The translations under genes were made by a program, and so were the position numbers. Of a stretch of DNA of 64,000 nucleotides, positions 42,605 to 54,641 are shown piece after piece. A model generated the notes under the pieces. That model had not been told where the DNA came from. It saw only the letters and a list, made by a program, of their open reading frames with translations, and ran no database searches. Each line of letters begins with the position of its first letter. Within the stretch, counting starts at the first letter, position 1. Source of the stretch: Cliona cf. orientalis (Eukaryota; Porifera; Demospongiae; Clionaida; Clionaidae). The DNA is taken from positions 5,022,001-5,086,000 of the forward strand of contig OZ005704.1 of assembly GCA_963930775.1 (NCBI GenBank). The letters are read 5' to 3'.

Positions 42605-43484
42605 TATAATTATTATGCTGTTGGAATTTCAGGTAGCCATCAACAGCTGCAGTATGTAGCATATCAGTTAATGTTTGTAATACTCTGCCTTATGATTAAA
42701 ATTATGTGCGAGCAACTTGAGATTTGGCATAATATTATTATGTATGTACACACAATGTCATACATACTCATCAGCGGGAAATGGTATGCAACAATGATTC
42801 ATCAAGGCTTTGCACATAATAGTACAGGTCCGTATAAAATGTAATTGCAACTTGTGTGCACATTGTTGTTGGACTTGGCAAATAGACTTTGTACGTACGG
42901 TAGCTGACAAGTGGTACATGGCCCACATGAATCATTTGCTGTGTGTGCCACACAATAGTAAGATTTGCCGAGGCTTTTGAATAATAATGCTTCATAAAAC
43001 TTGTATGGTTACATTCTATGGTCCCACATACAAATGCATGTATTTCTTAATTATAGGTTGTTGTAATTCTTTTATCTTATGGTGTGGTTTAGCTTGAAAA
43101 AAAAAAAAGATTTTTAATTAATTAATTCAGGGGGGAACTGGGAGCACTTGGGGACATAATTTTTGCACCGGCGCGCAGAATGGATCGAATGCAGAGATTT
43201 GACCTTCAGGAATTTTGATTCACGTCTTAGAATCAAAGTTACGGCCCTTTGAAGTTTCCCCATATGTTTGTACAGGGAAGCCATGCGTTTGCAATGTTTC
43301 CGCCCACGCGCTACGTGAGGGGCGTGGCCACGCGCGCACATAAACGTGACGACCTTTACCAAATTTTTTAAAAAATTGAAATTTAGGCTGCCTGCTTGCA
43401 TTGTATGGTTCCACTATGCACCCAGCTCGATTATATGGTGGTTTTTGGACAATTTTTTTTCTGCTTAGTGTTCAGGTCGCCTTG

Positions 43485-44237
43485 AAAAAAAAAAAAAAAA
43501 AAAAAGCTTATTTGGCCTAATTAAGCATGTGGGCGTGTTCCTGGCACTGTGTGGAGTGTGTGCGTGTGCGTTAATGCAGGTTTTATTGCTTCCGATTGGG
43601 CGTGGCTTCACGGGCCAGTGCTTGGACATCGGCGCCTGGGACTTGGCCTCGGCGATAGGTGGGCGTGTCCCGGAAGCGGTGGTGACCTTTGAACCCCGCG
43701 GGGAGGCTTTGGGGGCGTGGCAGGAGGTCAAAGGTGAGGCCATGTCTGTTAATGAGGCACTGTACGGCGGTGCGATCGAGGGGCCCGTACGGCTGGACGG
43801 AAGCTGACGATGGTTTGAAGCGGATGTGGTTGCGATGACGTGTTGTTACTCCGCCCACACAGGAAATGAGGTGAGCTCTTGCGTGGGCGGTGTGGCAGAA
43901 CGGCCTCCAAGTGTTTGTGTGTGTTTTGGCCTTGAGGAAGCTGTGTGTTTTAATTGGGATTGATTGTGGGCTTCCGGTGGTTAGTAGGCACTTGATTGAG
44001 AATGGTGGTCCTTGGGGGACAGGGTGGGGCTGTTTTGGGCGTGGCCTGGCCCCTCCCTTCCGGCTCGGCTTCCGGTCCATGGAGGATATTAAATGAACAC
44101 TTCCGGCTCTAGCAGCCACACCCCTGAGACCTGTGCAATTAAAAGGGCGTGGTTACACAACATGCACCTCACTAATGACTTTGATGTGGTTTAGGTGTCA
44201 TATCCCCCACCTCACGCCCACGCAATTTAATGGTACC
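43485..44237. repeat. TTAA MITE copy 3, right half
   Basis: Resumes at an A tract (43483-43505) and matches the right 750 bp of copies 1 and 2, with a small deletion near 43980, to the inverted end before TTAA (44238-44241). The missing middle is replaced by about 2.6 kb. Confidence 0.85.
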
Positions 44238-44242
44238 TTAAA

Positions 44243-44514
44243 CGGCTGCATAGCGAAAGGAGTTTGGGAGAAGATTACACTGAGCAGCGAACAGGATAGT
44301 ATGGAGCTGGCCCTGAGGAACTCGAAGCTTATCTCGCCGATGATCCCAGCGAGGGCTATAGGTTCCTTGTCAAACCATCCTTCGGGAAAGAAGCTGGGAT
44401 CATCGGCGAGACTGATAAGCTTCGAGTTCCTCCAGCTCCATACTTTCGACCTTCTTATACTCTTCGCTGCTTGTAATCTTCTCCCAAACTCCTTTCGCTA
44501 TGCAGCTGTTTATA
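44243..44514. repeat. Long hairpin with ~120-bp arms
   Basis: Left arm 44243-44353 (GCATAGCGAAAGGAGTTTGG) and right arm 44391-44514 (CCAAACTCCTTTCGCTATGC) are inverted copies with a few indels, separated by about 40 bp. Read on the minus strand, the right arm and loop stay open in one frame (ADDPSFFPEGWFDKEP), so the arms may derive from coding DNA. Confidence 0.75.
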
Positions 44515-44639
44515 AGTTCGGTGTTTTCTTCTTTCTCGCTATGGGGAGCTATGAAAGTAGAGCTACACTCAGACATTTTGCTTGCCTTTTTTCAAAAGCA
44601 AACGTGATCCCGGAATTTTTAAATTTCTGATCCCATACT

Positions 44640-44812
44640 ACAAACCAGTTAATGCACCGTATACGCTCCGTACTCTACGGAAATTATTGCACTCGGGGGT
44701 AGGTCTCGAAGTTTCATATAGCACTCGGCTGCGCCTCGTGCTATATGAACTTCTCGACCTACCCCCTCGTAATAATTTCCGTAGAGTACTCGCTACGGTG
44801 CATTAACTAGTA
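44640..44812. repeat. Foldback MITE, same family as 40094-40230
   Basis: GTACTCTACGGAAATTATTG and its reverse near 44770-44790 bound a palindrome with TATAGCACTCGGCTGCGCC at the centre. The copy at 40094-40230 has the same arms. Confidence 0.75.
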
Positions 44813-45009
44813 CATACAGAACTCAATAATAATGACAAAACCCATCAACATTATCATAGAACCCCTTTACTGATACAGAATTCAACAAAAGTAAACATTC
44901 ACAATACACAACTCAACTAAATGACACTACACTGCCTAATGAAATTAATTCATGCAGAGTGCAAACATCATTGATAAATAATTATTAGCATAATATATTA
45001 TCCTGTACG

Positions 45010-45232
45010 TAGCTCATTGTAGCTACATGCAGATCGAGAAGACTGGAATTGGGAGGATTAGTATCAGTTGGAAAGATGTTGTGAAGCCTCAGTACAAAAC
45101 TAGTGAAATTGCTTCTGGCACTCAAGTACAGGTCAGTTAATAGCTATATTATGATAATTAATGTATTAGTTTCAATCAGAGCCACACTATGATGAGATTA
45201 CTGATGAATATGAGCCACTGCCTAAGTGAAAT
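45010..45232 (+). other. Possible exons of a receptor-like cytosolic tail
   Basis: After a GTCAGT-like donor at 45133 and an acceptor before 45180, a frame ends PHYDEITDEYEPLPK followed by a stop, with two tyrosines in ITAM-like spacing. The preceding frame (ISISWKDVVKPQYKTSEIAS) does not join in phase. It may be a broken gene relic. Confidence 0.2.
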
Positions 45233-45894
45233 AAGCACACTTAGCTACATCCTAAGACTCGAATTACTACCTGCAGTTGTTCTTAAATTATGGTATGCTA
45301 ATAAATATAATAATTATAGCTTTTTAAAATACACTCCATACACTTATACATTATCTAATGATATTTAGTGATAATAATATTATTAACTTTAGTAATAAAC
45401 TACTTGCACGTGTACTTTCCATACACAACATTGGGCATCATTTTAATATCTTTTGTGTCAGTTTTTGATGATGTACAATCAACTTGTGCCTCATCATATA
45501 GTGGATCTTCCTTATCACTGGCTGATAGTACTCCATTGGAAGTACCGGTACCTTGAGATGGTCGAGACATAATAATTATGAGTAGCAGACTATTAATAAT
45601 GATCTTACCTTTAAACAAATGTGTTACTTGTATGAAATGGAGTTGAAGAATAAGTTAAACCTGTAGCTACGCACAGATCTACAATAATAATGTGCACACT
45701 AGTACTTATTAACAATCATGCCATAATATTGGCTTCTAATATGAATAGGGACATAAATGAATATTAATAATCCATTAATTTAGTCTAGCTATAGGACTAC
45801 CATTCATGACAGCCTTTTTTATGCTTTGTACATGGCCACATGCATGGATGCATGTGTCAATATAATTTTATGCAAAGAAATAATAATGTCATAC

Positions 45895-48800
45895 CTTTTT
45901 TTGCATATAGGTAATTATCACGATGCACACACAAGCCACAAGTAATACTCCACCTGCATGTGATTTAATATATTACTGTAGCCCAAATTTGCTCCACCAC
46001 CTATGAATAATATACTAAGTGATTCACTCTAAGCATTAGGTCTCACTCTAAGGCCAGACCAATTTAATTTATTGTTGCTCGGATATTGTGAGGTAAAAAT
46101 TGGACCGAGCGATCGAAAAAAAAAGAAAAAAGTAATCAATTGGGGTGTGGTTATAGACCACAATCTAATTAAGACAGACTAATGTGACTATCTAGGACCA
46201 GGGAATCAAGGTAAAATACAAAAACCACTCTACTGTACATAAGCTCCACCCAATTTAATTAAAATTTTTTTATTCTGTTTGCCCAAAAATTGGAGCGAGC
46301 GAATCCGTGCAACAACTTATTTAATTGATCTGACCTAAGGGATTAATTAGATTCCACATTCATCTGATTCAGCTATTGTAACAATTTTGGTGAGTAATTT
46401 TTAACAATATCCTCCTGTTGAACACATGAATTGAACAACCATGGCATACTACCGTATTTTCTCGCTATTAAGCGCATGCGCTTATATCTCCACAGGAAGA
46501 AAACCTGCGCTTAATAACGAAGTGCGCCTAACAGCGAGATGCGCCTAACAAAAAATAGCTACATCAAGAACGCATGCGCGTTCGCGGTATCATTTAAGGG
46601 GCGTGGCCAATCGATCGATCGCACGATCGTTCACATTGCTGCATTCTGCCCAGGTCGAAATGGCGTTCGTTGCTGGAAGAACCTGAGAATCGACAGTAGC
46701 CATCGTAATTTCGACTAACTTGAAAAGGTTGGAGCCCTGGGCAAGCTAGCAAGCGTGCAGATATCGAGGTCAATGGTCACATAATATCAGTATGCGCTTA
46801 TATGTGAAATGCGCCTAATAACGAGTGCTTAGGCCAACAAAATAGCATGCGCATAATAACGAATATGCGCTTATAAGCGAAATGCGCCTAATAACGAGAA
46901 AATAAGGTATTATAAACTACTATCTCTATTTATGCTTCTTCACACCCTAACCAGTCGATAACTATTAATCTTACGCAACATCAGCTTCATGTTAACTTTA
47001 TTTAACACAATCCCAAGACTTGACTGAGCCAACACAAACATGAGATACCACTTCGCTTTGCATAATGCTATTTATGTATCCAGTACTACAATCATACAAT
47101 ATATATATATCGTAGTTGATCGAACACACAATTTAATGCAAGAAATTAACATTTTACGATATTTATTATAATTATTATGAGTGATTGACGGACTTTACCA
47201 TAAAAACGTGCATTTTTCAAAAATTGAAATTTCCATGCGTTGTATTAGATTAAGTACGCCGGTAGATCTATATAATATGTTACGGTATCATTATCTGGCA
47301 TATAGAATCGGTAGACTCTATAAGTAGGGATGGCCCGGATATGCCATATATGTAATACATTACAAAAAAGTAAATAACTCAGAGCAAATAAAATGCTAAG
47401 ATTTTAAACTTTCATAATATTATTCATAATCTACATCAAAATACGTATCTATCAAGACCCAAACCGTCCATGGAAACAATTGGGTATGCCTGAACCAGCT
47501 GTATAAAGAAATCAGTCACAAAAAATGCAAAAATCTCAATCTTCTTGTCTTCTACTTTTCTTGGGCTAACTCGATATTGCCAGGACTTCTCACCTTAGGC
47601 TTAGGCCATATAAAATAACTCAAGTTAGCTACTTGATTCTCATCCCCGCCCGTCCCAATTTTTACAGGCCGCCTCTATGAATTTTATTGCTCTCGCGCGT
47701 GCGCAGTAGCGACCCTTTACCAAATATCTCGAAAATATGCTCCAGATACTGCTCTTTCTAGTGTCCTGATGAGTAAAAAAAACTTATGATGCCTCCTCCC
47801 GCCCCTATTTTTTGGAAAAAGCGGGTGGATGAGAATCAAGTAAGTTATTTTATATGGCCTTAGCTTGAGTATAAATTCACTCCATTTTGTAGCGCGCACG
47901 TCTGTGGCACACTAGTTTAGGACAGCGATTTAATCGTGGGCGTGTACAGCACATTCTGCGAGTGGGTGTGTCTGATTCGCCATTTTGTCATATAATACGC
48001 ATGCTCAGAATGTGTTGCCATGGTGAGTGCCGCGAAGTCATGTGACTGTAGTCAGCGGCGTGCGTGACGTTATAGGCCGGCCAGTCCAGTGGCGCTAGCT
48101 AGCTACGTAGCTAGCTAGCTAGGCTAAGTGCGAGCGCTAGTGCGCTGGTGGCTAGGCTAGCGCGTACACTGCGCTGATTCGATCATGAATACAAAGGTTC
48201 AAGGAGCGGCCATTCCTCGGGTGGTCACTCAGCAGTCAGTCAGCTTAAGAAGAGTATCATCGCTAGCTACTAGGTCTGACAGCTTCTTTCAAGTGTCAGC
48301 CTGCCTAGACACAGGGGCGTGGCTACTGATTTTCCGCGCACGCGCGAACTTTGGCACCTAGCTACCGAAGTACACTGGAGTTGAATGAGCAAACCATGTA
48401 AGATGGCATTCAGTGATAAATTACCCTGAAAGCAAAAAAAAAAAGAGGAATAGAAACAAGTACAAAAACAATTGAAAGAATTGATGGATGAAGTAGGGAT
48501 GGCAGGTCAAAAAGTATACAAACAAGATTTGTAGCGATAACTGCATCCACTATACATCCCTACGGTTGCTTTTTGAGTAGCTATATGCATGGGGAGCAAA
48601 AGTAACCGGTAATAATGAGATGAATCAAAACTGAGCCATCAGTGATAGGGGACAAAATTTCTCCCACATGTAAGTCTGGATAGCACAAACAAGTCGACAT
48701 CAATAGGTGCATGATAAACAAACGTAGGGATGTATATACATGAGGGCATGGATATGCGTCTTGGATGCGCCCGGTTGCTATGAATGCACGGCGCGGACGG

Positions 48801-50236
48801 AGAGAAAGTCCGCACTACAAGGCTCAGGATTGGTCAGAACTGTAGGGCCGTGTGCACAATAAAGAGTGGCCTTAATGCCTCGGGCCATAGCTACAGCTAG
48901 AGACGCATTGTCGAACGAGCGGCGCGGAAGCGCCGCGCGTTTCGAAGGACCTGCTAAGCAGGCGCTGGCGCTAGTCACCGAGCCTCGAGCGAAGCGAGAG
49001 GCGAGGTCTGTTCTTTATCATACCTGTCAGTAATCCGGCAGCAACGTTCGAGCAGAGCGAGAACGTCGCCATTGCACACTTACAATGTAGTTACGTTGGA
49101 GCTGCTTGCTATGAGGGGTGTGGCCTCTGCAACCGCTTCCATCTGCGCATGTGCACGGTACTAATATATAGGATACTGTTTGTCAATGTGCATGAACTAT
49201 GTCTGTATATTTTATTTATGAGCATGTACCGTTAATAGATGATCATACATGCTAGCCATATTATCTCATGATTGTGACATTAAACATACTTATTACATGA
49301 GTATAATACCTGCGGCTGCCCCAATGATGATATAAAGATTCACTCCAGTAGTGACACTGGACTTGGTGTTCACTGTGTGTGCATGTGTGTATGAATAACC
49401 TGAGATATTGCGACATTCTATAGCTATGATACACATGCAAGCAATCCTATGGAGTAGCTGTTAGACCCTCTCTGCCACATTTCTTCTTATAATGAGTATG
49501 GGACTTTATAATACACCATGCAGTTACTGTTCCAATATTGTAGCAATGTAGAAATTCTCAGAAAATAATGTTACCCAGAATATAGAGTCCTGTTACGGCT
49601 CTCACTTATAACATTGTGTGGAAGTGTCTATAATGCGGAGGCATAATAACTCACGTCCTTCATTATCTGGTGGTGGTGGCCCTGTACTGCCATCTTGATT
49701 GCCTCCTGAATTATCGTCACCACCATCCACTGTTGGTACTGTGGCTTGTCTAATAACAAAGATCATTTTGAGTCCGTCCTCACTCTGACCACCAGATGTG
49801 AAGGCGGCGTCATTACGTCTGAAGCTACCCTCAGAATAACCTATATAAGACAAGGTAATTGTGATGGTAGACAAAATTTTATTTCATAAATATATATCCA
49901 CTTGTTAAGAAATAAATTTGATTATTCCCAAAGTTCACTGTATTATCAAGATCTTGAGAATTTTCTCTCAATGTAAGCCTAAGTGAACTGCCTGAAAAGC
50001 AGTAGCCATTGTAATCAAATACTCCTGAGCCAGCACTTGCATTGCATTTGTCATACTGAACTCGATCAGTCTGCAGTGTGCATGTGTATATATGCATGTA
50101 TTAGAGGCAGATGTGTGTGACGCAGTATATATATGCTCATGAAATGTTATAATTATGACACACCTGAATGAATAAATTGCTGATATTTCTACATGTTAAT
50201 TCTAGCGTGTCACCAAGATTCAACTTCAATGGAGTG
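45895..50236 (-). CDS. Transmembrane ephrin-like ligand, partial gene
   Basis: Exons (minus strand): 50236-50164, 50070-49902, 49840-49655, 49372-49310, 45953-45895, all GT..AG and in phase. The first three encode a cupredoxin-like domain that follows ephrin order: LKLNLGDTLELTC (ephrin IGDKLDIIC), YDKC, GYC, LRLTLRENSQDL (FTIKFQEFSP), IYFLTSYSEGS (YYIxSTSNGS) and DGLKMIFVIRQ (MKILMKV). Three of four ephrin cysteines are present; the GGVC position reads GGQS. A Gly/Asp/Pro stalk and one membrane segment (LYIIIGAAAGGVLLVACVCIVIITY) follow, as in B-type ephrins. The signal-peptide exon was not found. A last exon near 45400-45596 (DPLYDEAQVD, VVYGKY) is attractive but does not join in phase. Ephrins signal to Eph tyrosine kinases in cell contact. 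Confidence 0.6.
46048..46340. repeat. MITE with CTAAGGCCAGACC ends
   Basis: CTAAGGCCAGACCAATTTAA and the reverse of TTTAATTGATCTGACCTAAG are terminal inverted repeats of a roughly 290-bp element; both continue into a TTGTTGC(T/A)CGGAT block. It lies in the long intron of the ephrin-like gene. Confidence 0.6.
46450..46909. repeat. TA-type MITE with GCGCTTATA units
   Basis: TACCGTATTTTCTCGCTATT and AATAACGAGAAAATAAGGTA are inverted ends. Inside, TGCGCTTATA and TGCGCCTAATAACGA repeat in both directions. No ORF. Confidence 0.7.
47601..47862. repeat. MITE with TTAGGCCATATAAAATAAC ends
   Basis: About 40-bp inverted ends: TTAGGCCATATAAAATAACT ... GATTCTCATCC against GGATGAGAATCAAGTAAGTT ... TATATGGCCTTA. 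Confidence 0.7.
48400..48760. repeat. Dispersed GTAGGGATG repeat
   Basis: GATGAAGTAGGGATGGCA, CATCCACTATACATCCCTAC and AAACTGAGCCATCAGTG occur in the same order, wholly or in part, at 39665-39790 and 60395-60500. Non-coding. Confidence 0.6.
48780..49080. repeat. GC-rich zone with nested palindromes
   Basis: CTCGAGCGAAGCGAGAG and GTTCGAGCAGAGCGAGAAC are palindromic around GCGAAGCG/GCAGAGC cores, beside GCGGAAGCGCCGCGC. The base composition contrasts with the AT-rich surroundings. No coding frame is supported. Confidence 0.45.
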
Positions 50237-50423
50237 CTGTGTACATTCACAATAATAATAATAATTACATAATATTATTACCTATTGTAGTAATTGTACT
50301 GTCAAGAGAGAGAGGGAGAGAGAGATACAAATAAGGGAGGGATAGCTATACTTTCATGCAGCCAAACTTTTTCAGAATGAATAATTATTAGTTAGCTAAA
50401 TGGGGGTGACCACCAACTGGTAT

Positions 50424-50790
50424 GGTGGCCCAGAAGGGCCATCCATCTTTGCAATTTTTCAAAGTTACATTTTCAAGTGTAAACTTGCAGTTTTTCAATT
50501 ATGCACTTTTGCAAACATGCAGTTTGTCAATCAGGCACTTTTGCAAACTTGCTTTTTACTAGTTAATTTGCATTCAGTACCCCAACAGTAAGGGACATAC
50601 TACGGTGGCGTAGTACGGTGGCCCACGGAAGGGCCATCCATCTTTGCAATTTTCGAAGTTACATTTTGTAAACTTGCAGTTTTTCAATTTCGCACTTTTG
50701 CAAACATGCAGTTTGTCAATCAGGCACTTTTGCAAACTTGCTGTTTATCAATTTGCTTTCAGTATATACCCCAACAGTAGGGACGTGCAG
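50424..50790. repeat. Two direct units of the TTTGCAAACATGCAG repeat
   Basis: 50424-50600 and 50617-50790 both run GGGCCATCCATCTTTGCAAT ... GCAAACATGCAGTTTGTCAA ... ACCCCAACAGTA. Further copies lie in both directions at 52680-52960, 53405-53565 and 53900-54190. Confidence 0.75.
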
Positions 50791-50868
50791 TAAGATCTAG
50801 ATAAACTATACCCAACATCGCAGCCTTGATTACGGTCGTCCAGAAGGGCCATTCCATAGGTGGCATAT

Positions 50869-50870
<2 letters not shown>

Positions 50871-50901
<31 letters not shown>
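50871..50901 (+). repeat. Run of 31 guanines
   Basis: An uninterrupted G homopolymer beside GTGGCATATCC, the edge motif of the TGGCGTATCCAGG repeat family. It could form a G-quadruplex; the exact length may be an assembly estimate. Confidence 0.8.
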
Positions 50902-50902
<1 letters not shown>

Positions 50903-50939
50903 AGAGGCTGATACACCCACTTTTGCCTTGTAGCTACTT

Positions 50940-52440
50940 ATTTTTTTTATTTATTTATTTATGAAATTCTGCAGGGTAATGCAGGGGTTACATGAATTAG
51001 CTAATAGCTATTACGGGCATGCAACCAAAGAAAACAATAACAATGAATTATAATAGTGAATGAGTTAGTGTTTTATAGCAGTCTTAAAGGAGGAGATAGT
51101 TGAGGCAGAAGCAGTATCTAAGGGTAGCGAGTTCCACGCAGATATGGCACTTGGGAAGAAGGAGTGCAAGAATTGTGACGAATGAGCATGTATGGGAACG
51201 AGAGCTTTCGAGTGAACTGAACGACTGGGGTATGATAGCGTTCTTGATAAGGTTGGAGCATTAGGGAAAAAGGTTTCTTGGTTCACAATTTTGTAAAGAT
51301 GGCAAAGTTTAGCTTCACGCCTTCTGGCCTGCAGGGTAGGAAGATGTGATCGCTCCAATAGCTCACTATAGTTGGCACTCCAAGATTTTAAACAGACTTT
51401 AAGGGCATATTTTTGGACATCTTCTATGAGGTCAATGTCTTTCCTAAGAAAGGGATCCCAAGCTGCTGCAGCATACTCAACATGAGGCCTGATGAAAGAA
51501 ATGTACAGTTTGAGCAATGTGGTACAAGAGGAGTACTTGTAAAATCGTCTGTACAAAATTCCAATAAGTTTCCTCGTTTTGGTGCAAATATTGGCAATAT
51601 GGGTTGACCACATAAGATCAGTAGTTATCAACAGACCCAAATACTTATAATTCGAAACTTGAGCAAGCGGTGAGTGCCCTAGAGTCAAACAGGGAGGCGG
51701 TATTGAGTGGATTCGCTTCCGTGAAATAAACAAACAGCAGCACTTCTTTGGATTTAAGGTAAGGTATTTGGCAGATAAACAAGAGTCGATAGAGTTAACA
51801 TCCGATTGGAGTACTGAGTAATCGTCATGGCTGGTAATAATTCTATAGAGGGCAATGTCATCAGCAAACAGATTGATCTTACTTCCTCCGGAGATGCAAT
51901 TAGCGACATCATTAATGTAGATAACAAACAGCAAGGGGCTGAGAACAGAACCTTGAGGGACTCCAGATAATACCTTAAGTGTAGGAGAATGCGAGCCCTC
52001 AACTACTACAATTTGAAACTGTTCTCTCTCCGTTAGGTAGTTACGTACCCATCTCAAAATGTAGGGGTTGATGCCGATTTGTTCGAGTTTTTGCAACAGA
52101 GGCAAATGAGGGACTGAGTCGAATGCCTTTTGCACATCAAAGAAAACCACACACACCTCTTGACCATTATCGAGAGCAGAGAGCCAGTCATATCAGAGCA
52201 GAAGTGGAGGAGCGTTGGTGCATGAATCCCCACTGACGGTCTGAGATTGGGTTGGCTTCACAGATGTGATTGAGAATGATTTCACTGACGTGGCGCTCAA
52301 GGATCTTGCTAACAGTAGGAGGAATTGAGATTGGTCTATATCCGGACACAGAATCCTTCAAAGCAGCTGATTTTGGAACGGGGACCACCCTTGCAACTTT
52401 CCATTCAGATGGCAGCAAAATACAATGAACCTGTCAATTT
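50940..52440 (-). pseudogene. 5'-truncated non-LTR retrotransposon (reverse transcriptase)
   Basis: Two frames, 52418-52188 (PSEWKVARVVPVPKS, GYRPIS) and 52156-51065, encode the middle and end of a LINE reverse transcriptase: FFDVQKAFDSVPH, GVPQGSVLSPLLFVIYIND, the catalytic FADD, then a C-terminal RPHVEYAAAAWDP region of the Jockey/CR1 type. A frameshift near 52176 (ALI then DWLSALDNGQEV in another frame) and loss of the endonuclease and ORF1 make it dead. The minus-strand 3' end is a (AAAT)n/A tail at 50941-50962, as expected for target-primed insertion. Confidence 0.88.
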
Positions 52441-52680
52441 TACCAGTCTGCAATAGCCTTTTTAGTGTCATTTCTGAGTCAAAAATATGCTAGTTTCATT
52501 GTTGCTTTCCTTGAAATCAACTAATTTTTGCCTGTTGTCCATCGTTGTTTCTTCATTTTCACGGACGCGTTATCGCTAACTAGTGGGCGTGGCTTAAAAT
52601 TTTGCGCGCGCGCAAAGCGTGTGGATCTTGGCCCCCTCACATTCAATATGCTTTCACTGCCTATGCATAGTATTTCAAAG

Positions 52681-53781
52681 TTGGATTTTGCTACTTTTCA
52701 ATCTTGTACTTTTGAAAACTTGTATTTTTTCAATTTTGCATTTTTGCAAACATGCAGTCTGCCAACATTGCACTCTTCACAAACCTTTATTATTGACAAC
52801 CCAAATCCGATCAGCTAAGATTCAGTAAAAAAATGTATAGGAGATGCACATGTATTGTGCAAACCTACGGTGGCCCAGAAGCCAAAGGGGCCATTCATCT
52901 TGTAATTTTTCAAAGTTGCATTTGGATTTTTTTCAATTTGTACTTTTATAAAGTTGTATTTTTTTCAATCTTGCACTTTTGAAAACTATAAGTCTAAGAG
53001 CAGGTGAAAATTGTGAAGTGTATGCCCTGAGATCCCCCCCCCCCCCACACACACACAAGTTGGCTATAATATTGATAACCTTATTGTGATGACATAAGCT
53101 CACACCCCCTGTCATCAAGGCGGCATCAACATCGAGGCCAACTTGCACTATTAGTCTTAATTGTATCAATAATTATTATGGCATCATTCCCATTTCAAGT
53201 TGATAAACCGATAATGGATTTCTTTGCTTCTATGCAGACTGATAGCAACAGTTACTGAGAGTGATGTCACTTCTATTAATAGATGTGACTATAATGGTGC
53301 TGCTATAATATATGACATTGTAGTGTGCACCACGGTTATTATAATGTGCATCTCTTGTGCATACACATCTGATTCATAGTTTTCACTAGATCTTACTGTA
53401 TGTCCCTTACTGTTGGGGTACTGAATGCAATTAACTAGTACTTGAAACAGCAAGTTTGCAAAAGTGCCTGATTGACAAACTGCATGTTTGCAAAAGTGCA
53501 AAATTGAAAAACTGCAAGTTTACAAAATGTAACTTTGAAAAATTGCAAAGATGGATGGCCCTTCTTTGATGTTTCAGTAACTGTTGCTATCAGTCCGCAT
53601 AGAAGCAAGCAAAGAAATCCATTATCGGTTTATCAACTTGAAATGGGAATCATGCCATAATAATAATTATTGATACAAGACATAATAGTGCAAGTTGGCC
53701 TCGATGTTGATATATACAGCCTTGATGACAGGGGGTGTGAGCTTATGTCATCACAATAAGGTTATGAATATTATAGCTAAC

Positions 53782-53832
<51 letters not shown>

Positions 53833-54195
53833 TGTGTGGGGAATCCGAGTCATGGCATACACTTCACAATTTTCACCTGCTCTTAGATTTATAATATTAT
53901 TTTGGCAAACTGCATGTTTTCAAAAGTGCAAGATTGAAAAAATACATCTTTGTAAAAATACAAAATTAAAAAAATCCAATTTTGCAAAATGCAACTTTGG
54001 TAAATTACAAGATGGATGGTCCCTCTGGCTTCTGGGCCACCGTAGGTTTATACAATGCATATGCATCTCCTATACATTTTTTATGAATCTTAGCTGATCG
54101 GGTTTGGGTCGTCAAAAATATTGGCAGACTGCATGTTTGCAAAAATGCAAAATTGAAAAATACAAGTTTTCAAAAGTACAAGATTGAAAAGTATA
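52681..54195. repeat. Large inverted duplication (~600-bp arms)
   Basis: Left arm 52681-53263 and right arm 53569-54195 are inverted copies sharing, for example, GATCAGCTAAGATTCA, CCTACGGTGGCCCAGAAGCC, GAGCAGGTGAAAATTGTGAA and GATAAACCGATAATGGATTT. The roughly 300-bp spacer holds an inverted copy of the 50424 unit. Arms differ by small indels and by the expansion of a TG run. Confidence 0.85.
53781..53829 (+). repeat. (TG)n microsatellite
   Basis: About 24 TG dinucleotides, at the place where the opposite arm of the inverted duplication has C-rich sequence followed by (CA)n. The open frame through it (repeated Cys-Val) is an artefact. Confidence 0.9.
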
Positions 54196-54521
54196 GCAAA
54201 ATTCTAGTGGCCGAGAGGGGCCGCGCATTCCAAAAACGGTCGTTTCCTATCATGATTATTTCTGATTGTGAGTATTTCTCATTACCGAAATTTCTCGATA
54301 CGGGTTTTTCCTATCTAATAGTGGCAAATCATAAAAACGCTCAGCGCTGCGCTAGCAGGAAAGAATTGAAAGAGGCGGGGCTATTTGCGCGGATCGGGTT
54401 CGCTAGCCTCCTCTTGCGCCGATAGCCACTGTACATACGCACATTCTACCATATGCTCACAGATTTGCGTTGTTGGGGACATACGCATGTAGTAATGTTT
54501 AATAGCAAAATTTCATTACAA

Positions 54522-54590
54522 TTCTATTTAGTCTCGCGGCGCCGCCCCTTCCTCCTCTTGTGAAGGGGCGGCGCCGCGAGACTAAATTCT
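54522..54590. repeat. Perfect GC-rich hairpin
   Basis: TTTAGTCTCGCGGCGCCGCC continues to CCCTTC and is followed, after a 10-nt loop, by its exact reverse complement. The stem is about 26 bp and the AGTCTCGC edge recurs at 19553 and 55692. Confidence 0.75.
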
Positions 54591-54641
54591 ATTATGACGT
54601 TATCTGGATTATTGACGGGTTACTGACGCGAGCAGTGCAAG

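Noticed and set aside
45400..45596. Terminal cytosolic exon of the ephrin-like gene
   Set aside because: The tyrosine-rich frame is attractive, but no acceptor joins it in phase 0 to the exon ending at 45895, so it was left out of the model.
53695..54097. Cys-Val repeat protein
   Set aside because: It is only the translation of a (TG)n microsatellite.
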